Positions 33,300 to 43,142 of a stretch of 64,000 nt of DNA are shown piece by piece. The first letter of the stretch is position 1, and each line of letters opens with the position of its first letter. The DNA comes from Acinetobacter sp. XS-4 (GTDB lineage: Bacteria; Pseudomonadota; Gammaproteobacteria; Pseudomonadales; Moraxellaceae), in the NCBI RefSeq assembly GCF_023920705.1, contig NZ_CP094657.1, positions 558,001-622,000 of the forward strand. Direction: 5' to 3'. A program made the position numbers and the translations under genes. The notes below the pieces were generated by a model. The model did no database searches. It saw nothing but the letters and a program-made list of their open reading frames with translations, and was not told the origin of the DNA.

Positions 33300-34229
33300 A
33301 TGATTAAGCAAAAAAATATTATTATCGGGTCAGCAACTGGATACAGTGCTGATCTCATTTCCTCTTTTGTATATTCTTTGGAAAAGACAGACTTTGATGG
33401 CGTATTAACTTTAATTATCTATAAAGAGCAAATGACAGAGTTTGTTAATGCATTTTCAGATATCAAAAATTTTAAAATTGAATTTAAAGTTTCAACTATT
33501 GGGAAATTTAAATCGAAGTCAAAATACTCAGGTATTTACAAGTTTAAGTTTATAAAAAATATTCTTAAGAAAATTATTGGATTAAGTGTAAATGAAGCAG
33601 TTCCTGATTCAAAAATAAAAGCCCTTAAAATCACAGGCTATCCGCATGTGAGTCGCTTTTTTGAATATAATGAAGTTGTTGAAAGCCATCCTGATGCTTC
33701 ACATGTGCTGCTCAGCGATGTGCGAGATGTTTTTTTTCAGGGTAATCCTTTTCAAGATCTTGGCAAAGGGCTCCTTGTTGGTATGGAAAATCCAGATTAT
33801 ACGATAGGCACTGAGCAATATAATCAAAAATGGATTATCGATGCATATGGAGATGGTTTTTATAATAGTGCGAAAGATGAGCAGGTTTCGTGCTCAGGCG
33901 TTACAATTGGAGATATGAACTCGATTAAAGTCTACATCAATAAAATGATTGAAGAATTCTGCAAACAGCCATATCAAAAAATGTCTGAAAGAATTTATGA
34001 TCAGGCAATGCACAATAAACTATTAATTACCAATGATTTAGCTGATGTAACTCGCTGTCAGCCATTTGAGTCTATTATTGTAACTCTTGGATTGTATCCA
34101 ATAGATCAAATTACAATTAATGATCAAGGGCTTATTATCAATCGTAACCAAAAAATCATTCCTATTGTCCATCAGCATGACAGACATCCAGAATTGATAC
34201 AGTTATGTGATAACTATCTTGGGAAATAA
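33300..34229 (+). CDS. Putative glycosyltransferase of the OC locus
   Basis: The 309-aa protein has a GT-A like outline. An N-terminal strand opens IIIGSATGYSADLISSFVYS, and an acidic motif LLSDVRDVFFQGNPF probably binds a metal-nucleotide sugar. SCSGVTIGD and PIVHQHDRH follow. The central Lys-rich part may contact the membrane or the core lipid. The position between the GT25 and Stealth genes fits gtrOC6. The A+T content is higher than in flanking core genes, as usual for surface-polysaccharide loci. Confidence 0.8.
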   Translation: MIKQKNIIIGSATGYSADLISSFVYSLEKTDFDGVLTLIIYKEQMTEFVNAFSDIKNFKIEFKVSTIGKFKSKSKYSGIYKFKFIKNILKKIIGLSVNEAVPDSKIKALKITGYPHVSRFFEYNEVVESHPDASHVLLSDVRDVFFQGNPFQDLGKGLLVGMENPDYTIGTEQYNQKWIIDAYGDGFYNSAKDEQVSCSGVTIGDMNSIKVYINKMIEEFCKQPYQKMSERIYDQAMHNKLLITNDLADVTRCQPFESIIVTLGLYPIDQITINDQGLIINRNQKIIPIVHQHDRHPELIQLCDNYLGK

Positions 34230-34267
34230 ATTTTAGGATTATCTAAATTTTATGGGGAAAGCGGATA

Positions 34268-34486
34268 TTAATTTTTATCCGCATTTCCTTTTAAAACCAT
34301 ATAAATCAGTGCAACAAAAATAAGCAATGCACCTGCTAAGCTACTTACGCAGAAATAAAGAATACGTTGACTTGTAGTGATGTTAAATAATTCATTTGCA
34401 AGGATATAGCGCATGAAAAACCATTGCGCAAGAGAGAATACAATTACGATTAAAGCATGTCGACGTACATCAGGGCGCATTGCCAT
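34268..34486 (-). CDS. Small two-TM protein, 72 aa
   Basis: The protein has two predicted membrane helices (ALIVIVFSLAQWFFMRYI, about residues 11-28, and ILYFCVSSLAGALLIFVALI, about 42-61) with short basic ends. It lies on the minus strand inside the OC locus. No family is recognised. It could be a small accessory membrane protein or a conserved hypothetical unrelated to LOS. Confidence 0.7.
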   Translation of the reverse strand: MAMRPDVRRHALIVIVFSLAQWFFMRYILANELFNITTSQRILYFCVSSLAGALLIFVALIYMVLKGNADKN

Positions 34487-34689
34487 AATGAATCACCAAG
34501 GGAGAAAAAGTGGTGATATTATGCCACTTGCCCACTTTCATCTCAATAGAGTCTAAATTGAGTCAATTGTGTAGAAAAATTAAAAATATGAATAAATTGT
34601 GAATTTTTATTAACATTAATAAACCTTGAATTCCATTTTTTATCTGAAATTTTCTAGTAAATTTCTGTACTTATTTGGATATATGTTTA

Positions 34690-35718
34690 ATGCAGCCTGT
34701 TGATTTTGTAATGATTTGGGTAGACTCAACTGATACGAAATGGCAGCAGCAATACTTATATTATAAATCCAAAGAAACTAAAACAAAGGCGTGTGAACTT
34801 GTTGATCAATGTCGCTATCGCGACTGGAATAATCTTCATTACTGGTTTCGATCTGTTGAGAAATTTTGTCCGTGGGTTAGAAAAATCCACTTGGTGACTT
34901 GTGGCCATTTCCCTGAATTTTTAGTCAAAAATCATCCTAAGTTAAATTTGGTCACACATGATCAAATTATGGAATCAGACTGTTTACCGACATTTAGCTC
35001 ACATGCTATTGAAATCAATATTCATAAAATTGAGGGGTTAGCAGAGCATTTTGTCTATTTTAATGATGATACTTTTATCAATAGGCCTTTAGAGCCTGAG
35101 TTCTTTTTTAGAAATGGTTTACCTTGTGATGGTGTGCGTTTACAGCCACTTATGGTTGTAGGTGAAGAGAACTTTTTAGGCGCAGTTGCCCTAACGGATG
35201 TTGCAATAATTAATAAGCATTTTGATAAGCGAAAATTACTTCATAAAAATCCCTATGCACTTTTTAACTATCGCTATTCTATGAGTAGTAATTTGGGTAA
35301 TTTTTTAAGTTTATATAATCGAAAATTTTCAAGTTTTTATAGTACTCATTTGCCTCAACCTTTTTTGAAATCGGTATTTGAAGAAGTTTGGAAAACTGAA
35401 GAAGCTTATTTAAAAGAAGTATCAAGTCATCGATTTAGACAGCCTTTAGATGTTAATCAGTATCTTTTTCGGTTGTGGCAGTTGTGCTCATCCCGCTTTT
35501 ATCCTGTCAATATATTTGAACGTGGCCAAAACTTTAACTTAAGGCTACAAAATCTTCCTGAAATTAATCAGGTTATTAAGAATGAACAACTTCCACAAAT
35601 TTGTCTAAATGATGATGAACATGTGGTCGATTTTGAAAAGCTTAAAACAGAAATTATTCAAATTTTTGATCAAAAATTTCAAACGCTCTCAAGTTTTGAA
35701 AAAGAAATATCTCATTAA
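34690..35718 (+). CDS. Stealth-family sugar-phosphate transferase
   Basis: Stealth proteins transfer sugar phosphates in surface polysaccharides. Conserved region 1 is DFVMIWVDSTDTKWQ near the N-terminus. Conserved region 2 follows as RYRDWNNLHYWFRSVEKFCP, WVRKIHLVT, LPTFSSHAIEINIHKI and FVYFNDDTFINRPL. A CR3/CR4-like region appears near PYALFNYRYSMSSN. I start it at the ATG at 34690. It is the last OC-locus gene before aspS and probably adds a phosphate-linked residue to the outer core (gtrOC7 position). Confidence 0.9.
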   Translation: MQPVDFVMIWVDSTDTKWQQQYLYYKSKETKTKACELVDQCRYRDWNNLHYWFRSVEKFCPWVRKIHLVTCGHFPEFLVKNHPKLNLVTHDQIMESDCLPTFSSHAIEINIHKIEGLAEHFVYFNDDTFINRPLEPEFFFRNGLPCDGVRLQPLMVVGEENFLGAVALTDVAIINKHFDKRKLLHKNPYALFNYRYSMSSNLGNFLSLYNRKFSSFYSTHLPQPFLKSVFEEVWKTEEAYLKEVSSHRFRQPLDVNQYLFRLWQLCSSRFYPVNIFERGQNFNLRLQNLPEINQVIKNEQLPQICLNDDEHVVDFEKLKTEIIQIFDQKFQTLSSFEKEISH

Positions 35719-35737
35719 AATTTGAAAATTAATGAAT

Positions 35738-35766
35738 AAAAAACCCCGCATAAGCAGGGTTTTTTA
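35738..35766. terminator. Bidirectional terminator between the OC locus and aspS
   Basis: AAACCC-c-GC and GC-a-GGGTTT form a stem with an ATAA loop and one mismatch, with A and T runs on either side, between the converging Stealth and aspS genes. Confidence 0.85.
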
Positions 35767-35782
35767 TTTGAAAATCTAAAAA

Positions 35783-37567
35783 TTATTTAGATTCTTCAGC
35801 TTTTGGCTTCTCACGTAAGCGGATGCCCAAGTCACGAAGCTGATTTGCTTCAACAGGAGCAGGTGCTTGAGTAAGCGGACATTCAGCAGTCTTAGTTTTA
35901 GGGAATGCAATAACGTCACGAATAGAAGTCGCGCCAGTCATTAACATTACTAAACGGTCAAGACCAAATGCCAAACCACCGTGAGGAGGAGCACCGTAAC
36001 GAAGTGCATTTAATAAGAAGCTGAATTTCTCTTCTGCTTCTTCATCAGAAATACCAAGCGCTTCAAAAATCGCTTTTTGCATTTCTAATGTATAAATACG
36101 TAGAGAACCACCACCAACTTCAGTACCGTTCAATACCATGTCGTAAGCAACAGAAAGTGCTTCACCTGGATTGCTCTTCACTTCTTCTACGCTTGATTTT
36201 GGTAGAGTGAATGGATGGTGAACAGAAGTCCATTTGCCATCGTCAGTTTCTTCAAACATTGGGAAGTCAACAACCCAAAGTGGAGCCCACTCACAAGTTG
36301 AAAGATTCAAATCATGGCCAATCTTCACACGAAGCGCGCCCATTGCATCATTTACAACTTTAGCTTTATCAGCACCAAAGAACACGATATCGCCATCTTG
36401 TGCACCAACACGTGCCAACAATTCAAGTACGATCGGTTCAATGAATTTCACGATTGGAGATTGAAGACCTTCAATTCCTTTAGCGAGTTCATTAACTTTG
36501 ATGTAAGCCAAACCTTTTGCACCATAGATGCCAACGAATTTAGTGTATTCATCGATTGCACTACGTGGCAATGCTGCTGCACCCGGAACGCGTAAGGCAA
36601 CAATACGACCTTTAGGATCTTTTGCAGGACCAGCAAATACTTTGAACTCTACTTCTTGCATTAAGTCTGCAACGTCAACGAGTTTCAACGGAATACGCAT
36701 ATCAGGTTTGTCTGATGCGTAGTCACGCATTGCATCTGCGTAAGTCATACGTTGGAATTTATCGAATTTAACGCCAAGAAGTTCATCGAACATCTTCACA
36801 GTTAGGACTTCCATTAAGTCCATAATGTCATCGTCACTCATGAACGATGTTTCAACGTCGATTTGAGTAAATTCTGGTTGACGGTCAGCACGTAAATCTT
36901 CGTCGCGGAAACATTTCGCGATTTGGTAGTAACGATCAATACCACCCACCATCAACAATTGTTTGAATAATTGTGGTGATTGTGGAAGTGCATAGAAACT
37001 GCCATTTTGTACACGACTTGGTACTAAGTAGTCACGCGCACCTTCAGGTGTTGCACGTGTCAAAATAGGTGTTTCAACGTCTAAGAAACCATTATCTTCG
37101 AAATAGTTACGAATAAGATTGGTCAATTTAGAACGGAAGCGTAAACGATCCAACATTTCAGGACGACGAATATCCAAGAAACGATATTTCAAACGAATTT
37201 CTTCAGAAATATTGGTATTTTCATCATTTAATGGGAATGGAGGTGTTTCTGAAGCGGCAAGAACTTCGATGTCTTTACCTAAAACTTCAATTTGACCACT
37301 CACCATGTTGGCATTTTCAGTCCCTTCATAACGGCGACGAACACGACCTGTAATTTTTAATACATATTCAGAACGTGCTTTATCTGCAGTTGCAAATGCT
37401 TCTGGAGTATCTGGATCAATAACCACTTGAACGAGACCATCACGGTCACGCATATCAAGGAAAATAACACCGCCATGGTCGCGGCGACGATGTACCCAAC
37501 CGCATAGTGTAACGGTTTGGTCGATTTGGGCTTCAGTTAAAGAGCCACAGTAATGAGTTCGCATCAT
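35783..37567 (-). CDS. aspS: Aspartyl-tRNA synthetase
   Basis: The 594-aa class II synthetase charges tRNA-Asp. It has the N-terminal OB-fold anticodon domain ([20 protein letters not shown], then [19 protein letters not shown]), motif 2 ([20 protein letters not shown]), a GAD insertion, and motif 3 ([13 protein letters not shown]). The length suits the bacterial type. Two adjacent Met codons start the protein, and either is possible. aspS is the right boundary of the OC locus. Confidence 0.98.
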   Translation of the reverse strand: MMRTHYCGSLTEAQIDQTVTLCGWVHRRRDHGGVIFLDMRDRDGLVQVVIDPDTPEAFATADKARSEYVLKITGRVRRRYEGTENANMVSGQIEVLGKDIEVLAASETPPFPLNDENTNISEEIRLKYRFLDIRRPEMLDRLRFRSKLTNLIRNYFEDNGFLDVETPILTRATPEGARDYLVPSRVQNGSFYALPQSPQLFKQLLMVGGIDRYYQIAKCFRDEDLRADRQPEFTQIDVETSFMSDDDIMDLMEVLTVKMFDELLGVKFDKFQRMTYADAMRDYASDKPDMRIPLKLVDVADLMQEVEFKVFAGPAKDPKGRIVALRVPGAAALPRSAIDEYTKFVGIYGAKGLAYIKVNELAKGIEGLQSPIVKFIEPIVLELLARVGAQDGDIVFFGADKAKVVNDAMGALRVKIGHDLNLSTCEWAPLWVVDFPMFEETDDGKWTSVHHPFTLPKSSVEEVKSNPGEALSVAYDMVLNGTEVGGGSLRIYTLEMQKAIFEALGISDEEAEEKFSFLLNALRYGAPPHGGLAFGLDRLVMLMTGATSIRDVIAFPKTKTAECPLTQAPAPVEANQLRDLGIRLREKPKAEESK

Positions 37568-37737
37568 GATGAAAAATATCCAAACTATATTGGCTGAAAA
37601 GACGGATGCGTAAACCGCGCACCGTCAAAAAAATAAGTTTTCGATTATGCCTTGTTGCATGGTTTGCCACAAGAACTAGATCAAAAAACCACGGCAATTA
37701 ACCTGAAAATGAGCAATTTGGTAGCAAATTTTCTGAT

Positions 37738-38502
37738 TCACCCCATTCTTTGTTGCCGATCTAAAAACAAGAATAATAAGCATCCTAAGCTAAAGGTACT
37801 TAACCAACCTTGCATAAACTCATTGATAGAACGACCTGTAAAATAATAGGTATCGGCATGCCAAACTTCATGGGGTATGTAGCGTGCATAATCCCAAAGT
37901 GAAAATAAACCTAAGACTGTAGATAGAATAAACAGAGTCCATGCGAAAAATTTAATTTTTTTACTTACTTTCCAATGTTGCTTATGGCGCTGGTAATAGT
38001 GAATACACATCCAACCGAGAAAAGGTAAGGCAAGAGCAGAGGAGCCAAGTTGTAAAAGACGATGCAAGGGGTACGGATGACCAAAAAAATGAATAGTTGT
38101 CGCTAAAACATCTTTAAATACAAATGTTCGAAAGTCTGCATGTGTTAAACCATCCCAAATCAGATGAGTCGCTATTCCGACAATGAGTGCAAATATAACG
38201 CCAATGAAAAACATAAAAATACGTTTTAAAGAGCTGAGGCCAAGATCATGTTGCACACCAAAAAAACGGTAAACCACTGGACGATAAAGAAAATACCAAA
38301 CTGCACAAAAGACGAGGCCTAATGCAAGGTTGGGATAAATCAGACCTTTCCATTGGTGCGTCAGCATGCTGGACTGAACTGTAAATAAGCGGTAAAGATC
38401 TGGTGTCATACTGCCAATGGCTAACGCAGCAATCGGTAAAGTGTTTTGGCTAAGCTTGGAAAGAGGTGGTGCTATAACGGCATGAGAGATGGTAAAAGGC
38501 AT
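37738..38502 (-). CDS. DUF4184-family membrane protein
   Basis: The 254-aa protein starts MPFTISHAVIAPPL and has five or six hydrophobic segments with conserved His/Asp residues (SMTPDLYRL, GIATHLIWDGLTH) that match the DUF4184 family and recall metal-dependent membrane hydrolases. The function is not established. It diverges from the zinc receptor gene 136 bases away. Confidence 0.85.
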   Translation of the reverse strand: MPFTISHAVIAPPLSKLSQNTLPIAALAIGSMTPDLYRLFTVQSSMLTHQWKGLIYPNLALGLVFCAVWYFLYRPVVYRFFGVQHDLGLSSLKRIFMFFIGVIFALIVGIATHLIWDGLTHADFRTFVFKDVLATTIHFFGHPYPLHRLLQLGSSALALPFLGWMCIHYYQRHKQHWKVSKKIKFFAWTLFILSTVLGLFSLWDYARYIPHEVWHADTYYFTGRSINEFMQGWLSTFSLGCLLFLFLDRQQRMG

Positions 38503-38590
38503 TAGAAATCAAAAATTACTCACATCATTTGGTTAACTAGTCTAACGAATCGTCTAATTAGAAATGTTTTTTATTGCAATACAATTGAAA

Positions 38591-38605
38591 TGTTATAATA
38601 TAACA
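38591..38605. promoter_or_regulatory. Zur-box-like palindrome upstream of the zinc receptor
   Basis: TGTTATAATATAACA is a perfect odd palindrome 34 bases before the receptor ATG and matches the A. baumannii Zur motif as I remember it (ATGTTATANTATAACAT). It also contains the TATAAT -10 element, so Zur would occlude the promoter when zinc is plentiful. Confidence 0.85.
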
Positions 38606-38638
38606 AAATAAAACATATCGTGATCCGGGACACATCCA

Positions 38639-40714
38639 ATGCAGTTTTATAAAAATATTTTGACCTTATCCATTTTAGCTGTCATATCCGTTCCTTCGTT
38701 TGCAGCAGAAAGTGAAAATGTAGAAAAGTTAGAAACCATTCGAATTAAGGCTCATCCACTTGAGCAAACTTCACAAGATTTTGCTGTTGCAGATACTGTT
38801 GTTGACCAAAAGCATTTATCGCAAGGGGCTGCCACCATTGGAGATGCACTTAGTAGTGAAGTAGGAATTTACGCTAATCAGTTTGGGGCTGGTTCGAGTC
38901 GTCCAGTGATTCGAGGACAAGATGGACCACGCGTTAAAGTACTCCAAAATTCATCAGAAAATATTGATGTCTCGACCTTGTCTCCTGACCATGCGGTAAC
39001 GGTAGATCCTGTACTTGCAAAGCAAGTCGAAGTGATTCGAGGCCCTTCAACTTTACTGTTTGGTGCTGGAACAGTAGGCGGTTTAGTCAACGTAATTGAT
39101 AACAAGATCCCTACGCAAATGCCTGAAAACGGTTATGAAGGACAAGTTGGCTTACGTTACAACACAGGAAGTGATGAAAAACTGGCGAGTGCTGGAGTAA
39201 CTGTTGGCTTGGGCAACCAAGTCGCGTTACGTGTTGAAGGGTTAACACGTGATGCGAATAACTACATTGCACCAAATTACATTCATGAAGGTGTAAAAGA
39301 GCGCCGTGTAGACAATACTTTTGCTCAGGGCGATTCAGTTAACGTTGGATTGTCTTGGATTTATGACGGTGGTTATACGGGTATTTCTTATAGCAACCGT
39401 CGCGATCAATATGGCTTACCAGGGCATAGTCATGAATATGAAAGTTGTAGTGCTCATCTAGGTGGAAGAGCACATTTGCATTGTGGAGACCATGATCATG
39501 AAGAGGGTGAAGAAGCTCACGATCATGAACATGAAGAACATGATCACGAACATGGCGGCCCATGGATTGACTTAAAATCTGAGCGTTATGATTTTAAAAC
39601 TGAGTTAAATGATCCATTTGCTGGCTTCCAAAAGTTACGTGCACAAGCGAGCTATACTGACTATCAGCATGATGAAATTGAAGAGGGAGCAATTGCAACC
39701 CGATTCCAAAACAAAGGTTATGACGGGCGTGTTGAGTTAGTACATAACCCGATTGCAAGTTGGGAAGGGGTGATCGGTGCACAGTTAGGCCAACAAAAAC
39801 TGAATTTAACTGGCGAAGAAGCATTTATGGCACCGACCACTACCAAAAAGTGGAGCGTATTTGCTTTAGAACATAAACAATGGAAAGACGTACATTTTGA
39901 GCTTTCTGCACGTGCAGATCAGCAAGAAGTTGATGTAGACGATAACTCTAAACAAGATTTTGATGGCTCTGCATTTTCCTACGCAGGTGCTGCGAATTGG
40001 GAGTTTGCACCAAACTATAAACTCTCTTTTGTCGCTTCACATCAAGAGCGTTTACCTTTAGCTCAAGAGTTATATGCAAATGGTGGGCACTTTGCGACAA
40101 ATACTTATGAGTTAGGAAATGATCAACTCAGTAAGGAAAAATCGAATAATGTTGAGTTAGGTTTTCATTTTGATAACAACAAACTTGATTACCATCTTCA
40201 TGTTTACCATAACTGGTTTGATGACTACATCTATGCGCAAACCCTTGACCGTTATAAAGACTTCCGTTTAGTTCAATATACTCAAGATAAAGCACGCTTC
40301 TATGGTGCAGAGGGTGAAATTGGTTATCAAATTACCCCAATGTACAAAATCAGTGCTTTTGGTGATTATGTACGCGGTAAAATTGATGCAGAGGGTAACG
40401 CTCCGCGTATTCCCGCAGGACGTTTAGGTACTAAAGTCGATGCAGATTTTGGTGATGGTTTTAGTGGTTCTGCCGAGTATTATCATGTCTTTAACCAAGA
40501 CAAGATCGCAGCTTACGAGACTGACACTGAAGGCTATAACATGCTCAATCTTGGGGTGGCATATTCTGGGCAATATGGTGCAAAAACAGATTATCGTGTT
40601 TATATGAAAGCAAATAACTTGTTAGATGACACGGTCTATCAACATGCATCGTTCTTATCAAATATTCCACAAGTTGGACGCAATTTTACGGTAGGTGTTG
40701 ATTTTAGTTTTTAA
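38639..40714 (+). CDS. znuD: TonB-dependent zinc receptor, ZnuD-like
   Basis: The 691-aa outer-membrane protein has a signal peptide (about residues 1-22), a plug domain (SRPVIRGQDGPRVKVLQNSS, PSTLLFGAGTVGG) and a beta-barrel ending in VGVDFSF. Around residues 277-306 an extracellular loop is rich in His, Asp and Glu (DHDHEEGEEAHDHEHEEHDH) and contains two nearby cysteines, as in ZnuD zinc receptors. The Zur-like palindrome upstream supports zinc uptake under limitation. I use znuD for the family; A. baumannii has more than one such gene. Confidence 0.88.
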   Translation: MQFYKNILTLSILAVISVPSFAAESENVEKLETIRIKAHPLEQTSQDFAVADTVVDQKHLSQGAATIGDALSSEVGIYANQFGAGSSRPVIRGQDGPRVKVLQNSSENIDVSTLSPDHAVTVDPVLAKQVEVIRGPSTLLFGAGTVGGLVNVIDNKIPTQMPENGYEGQVGLRYNTGSDEKLASAGVTVGLGNQVALRVEGLTRDANNYIAPNYIHEGVKERRVDNTFAQGDSVNVGLSWIYDGGYTGISYSNRRDQYGLPGHSHEYESCSAHLGGRAHLHCGDHDHEEGEEAHDHEHEEHDHEHGGPWIDLKSERYDFKTELNDPFAGFQKLRAQASYTDYQHDEIEEGAIATRFQNKGYDGRVELVHNPIASWEGVIGAQLGQQKLNLTGEEAFMAPTTTKKWSVFALEHKQWKDVHFELSARADQQEVDVDDNSKQDFDGSAFSYAGAANWEFAPNYKLSFVASHQERLPLAQELYANGGHFATNTYELGNDQLSKEKSNNVELGFHFDNNKLDYHLHVYHNWFDDYIYAQTLDRYKDFRLVQYTQDKARFYGAEGEIGYQITPMYKISAFGDYVRGKIDAEGNAPRIPAGRLGTKVDADFGDGFSGSAEYYHVFNQDKIAAYETDTEGYNMLNLGVAYSGQYGAKTDYRVYMKANNLLDDTVYQHASFLSNIPQVGRNFTVGVDFSF

Positions 40715-40750
40715 GGTTTTAACACGAAACTAAACTTGAAAAATCAATCC

Positions 40751-40789
40751 AAAAGACCTAATTTGAAAGCATCAAGTTAGGTCTTTTTT
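40751..40789 (+). terminator. Terminator after the zinc receptor
   Basis: AAAAGACCTAA pairs with TTAGGTCTTTT around a 15-base loop with a T-run. It ends at the very base before the ATG of the following PLD gene. Confidence 0.88.
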
Positions 40790-42253
40790 ATGCGTATTTT
40801 TCAAAGAATTCATCAAAAAATAAATTGGTCAGGGCGTCGTTATATGGCGATATTACTTTGCGTTGTTGCTATTGCATATCTTGCATCGGCAATTTACCAC
40901 ACAGTAAAACCATTGCCACAAGGGATCAACTTTAGTGGCAAGCTTAGACATGCCGATGTCAAATTTTTAGCAGATAAAACCTACCTTGACGCAAAAGGGC
41001 AACAACAGGTTGATCAGCACATCTTTAATGAAATCTTGAAAATGATTGATGAGGCAAAAACCACGGTTGTGGTCGATATGTTCTTGTTTAATTCAGAAGT
41101 GGGTGACTCAAAACTGAAGCAAAGACCACTGATGCAAGAGTTAACTGATGCATTAGTAAGTAAAAAAAGACAAAATCGCCAAATCCAGATTGTATTAATT
41201 ACTGACCCGATTAACTCGGTATATGGTGGTTTAAACCCTGAACATTACCGTCAGTTACGTCAAGCAGGTGTAGATGTGATTGAAACCAATTTAGGCCCTT
41301 TACGTGCTTCTAATCCATTCTGGTCAGGCTTATGGTACATCTGCTGTCAGAATGTTGGAAATAACCCTGAAAAAGGCTGGTTACCAAATCCATTTGGTGA
41401 TGAAAAAATTACACTGCGCAGTTATTTGAACTTATTTAACTTTAAGGCGAATCACCGTAAAACTGTAGTTGTCGATACCGATGCTGGTTGGAAGTCGCTG
41501 GTGACTTCAGCAAATCCACATGATGGTAGTTCTAGACACTCAAATGTTGCATTAGTTGTAACAGGAGCGACAGCCGCAGATGTTTTACAATCTGAAGCTG
41601 CGGTTGCACGAATGTCAGGTAGTAGTTCTCCATCGCTCATTTTAGGTGACTTTGAAAAAGACGTAACCAAACCTCAAGTTCAGGTGTTAACTGAAGGGGC
41701 GATTTATCAATCTGTATTGAAATTGATTAACTCAGCTAAGCCTAAAGAGCATCTTGATTTAAGTATGTTCTATTTATCTGAACGCAAGATTATTCAGGCT
41801 CTAAAAAATGCTCAAGAAAGAGGGGTTATTGTCCGAGTTTTACTTGATCCAAATAAAGATGCATTTGGTCGACAAAAGAATGGTATTCCAAACCGTCAGG
41901 TGGCTTCAGAGCTACATGCTGTGGGCATTCCAATCCGTTGGTGTGACACACATGGTGAGCAGAACCATAGCAAAATGATTTTGAAATATAACGACCAACA
42001 AGCTGAGTTGATTGTAGGGTCTGCTAATTTTACAGCTCGTAATTTAAAAAATTACAACCTTGAAACTGATATGTTGGTTGTGGGTAAAGTTCAAAATCAG
42101 GTCTTTAAAGATGCTCAAGATTACTTCAATACCTCTTGGTCAAACCTACAAGGTAGACAGATGAGCGTGGATTACGCGAAGTATGCAGATGAGTCTAAAG
42201 TGAAGTATTGGATTTATCGTTTTATGGAATGGTCAGGGTTGTCGACTTTCTAA
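40790..42253 (+). CDS. Phospholipase D family protein (membrane-anchored)
   Basis: The 487-aa protein has one N-terminal membrane helix (YMAILLCVVAIAYLASAIYH) and two HKD half-sites: NHRKTVVVDTDAGWKSLVTS near residue 222 and QNHSKMILKYN with ELIVGSANFTARN near residues 395-415. PLD-family proteins of A. baumannii act on phospholipids and support serum survival and invasion; a cardiolipin-synthase-like role is also possible. The ATG at 40790 directly follows a terminator T-run and has no good ribosome site. Residue 19 (ATG at 40844) is an alternative start, but it would trim the positively charged anchor. Confidence 0.9.
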   Translation: MRIFQRIHQKINWSGRRYMAILLCVVAIAYLASAIYHTVKPLPQGINFSGKLRHADVKFLADKTYLDAKGQQQVDQHIFNEILKMIDEAKTTVVVDMFLFNSEVGDSKLKQRPLMQELTDALVSKKRQNRQIQIVLITDPINSVYGGLNPEHYRQLRQAGVDVIETNLGPLRASNPFWSGLWYICCQNVGNNPEKGWLPNPFGDEKITLRSYLNLFNFKANHRKTVVVDTDAGWKSLVTSANPHDGSSRHSNVALVVTGATAADVLQSEAAVARMSGSSSPSLILGDFEKDVTKPQVQVLTEGAIYQSVLKLINSAKPKEHLDLSMFYLSERKIIQALKNAQERGVIVRVLLDPNKDAFGRQKNGIPNRQVASELHAVGIPIRWCDTHGEQNHSKMILKYNDQQAELIVGSANFTARNLKNYNLETDMLVVGKVQNQVFKDAQDYFNTSWSNLQGRQMSVDYAKYADESKVKYWIYRFMEWSGLSTF

Positions 42254-42334
42254 GCTTAGGTTTATATAAAGCTTGAGGCTCTATCTTCACGACGGAGTCT
42301 TAATTAGTTTGATTCTAAACTTGGAGCTTATTCG

Positions 42335-42461
42335 TTACTTTGGTTTTGCCCAAAGTAACCAAAGGCATTTGTCATCCACAAAACCTGTTCAATACCTTCA
42401 TTTAACCGATTTTATTGCAAAAACAATATATTCATAAATTTCGGTCAGGTTGTGGATGACA
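42335..42461. repeat. REP/MITE-like intergenic element
   Basis: GTTACTTTGG and CCAAAGTAAC (42335-42344 and 42351-42360) form a hairpin. A second pair, TGTCATCCACAAAACCTG (42370-42387) and CAGGTTGTGGATGACA (42446-42461), forms a larger stem. The first hairpin sequence is one I associate with dispersed repeats in Acinetobacter and related genomes. No coding capacity is seen. Confidence 0.65.
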
Positions 42462-42531
42462 TTTAGCACCAGCGAATATTGGAAAATATTTAATTTCTAT
42501 ATCACTTAGCCTATCCCATCATTCAAATAAT

Positions 42532-42978
42532 TTAAGGCGCTGGAGGAATCAACTGATCCAAAGTCTTATCATCTAAATTTTCCAACTCACTCAAATCAGT
42601 CTTAATCTTCCACTGCGACTCATCATCAACAGGATTTGGTAAACGTGCCTCAAGCCAGTCACAAACCACATCTGGGTTAAATTCAGGATGATTACACTGA
42701 ATAATCCACGATAAAAAATCTTTTGCTTCACCATTCATATAAGGCGGTGGAGAAACAGGGAAGAATAACGTCGGTAGACGTTCATTGGTTGATAGGTAAT
42801 TTAAAACATGTCCTAATTCTTGAACTGTTTGCCATGCTAAAGGATGTTCCACATCAATACTGAACTTAAACCACCAAGCATGTTCGCCATCTGCTCCATG
42901 TGCCATGATACGGGCTTCTTGTACGGTTGGAACTTTGCAAAAAAATTGATGAAGACGTTCAAAACTGATTTCAGACAC
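42532..42978 (-). CDS. Conserved hypothetical protein, 148 aa
   Basis: The soluble 148-aa protein starts MSEISFERLHQFFCKVPTVQ and is rich in aromatic residues (AHGADGEHAWWFKFSIDVEH, LFFPVSPPPYM), with an acidic C-terminus ending LIPPAP. No membrane helix or catalytic motif is seen, and I cannot assign a family. It stands alone between the REP-like element and the RcnB-like gene. Confidence 0.75.
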   Translation of the reverse strand: MSEISFERLHQFFCKVPTVQEARIMAHGADGEHAWWFKFSIDVEHPLAWQTVQELGHVLNYLSTNERLPTLFFPVSPPPYMNGEAKDFLSWIIQCNHPEFNPDVVCDWLEARLPNPVDDESQWKIKTDLSELENLDDKTLDQLIPPAP

Positions 42979-43142
42979 AGCAATTGACCTAGTTTGAAAA
43001 ATGGTAATGGTAGCACAGATACAGATTCTTCATATTTTCTTTATAGTCATTACAAACAATATCAATCAAAGCCGTTTTATTCATGGTTTCTCCTTGACTC
43101 TCTTTTAATCTAGGTTCAGATCAAGATAAAAGGAAATAGGCC

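Noticed and set aside
36234..36722. Several plus-strand frames across aspS
   Set aside because: They are shadows of the well-supported aspS coding sequence and have no independent start signals.
39339..39563. 74-aa antisense frame over the His-rich loop of the zinc receptor
   Set aside because: Its His-rich look is a mirror of the CAT/ATG-rich codons of the real receptor loop on the other strand; it lacks a promoter or ribosome site.
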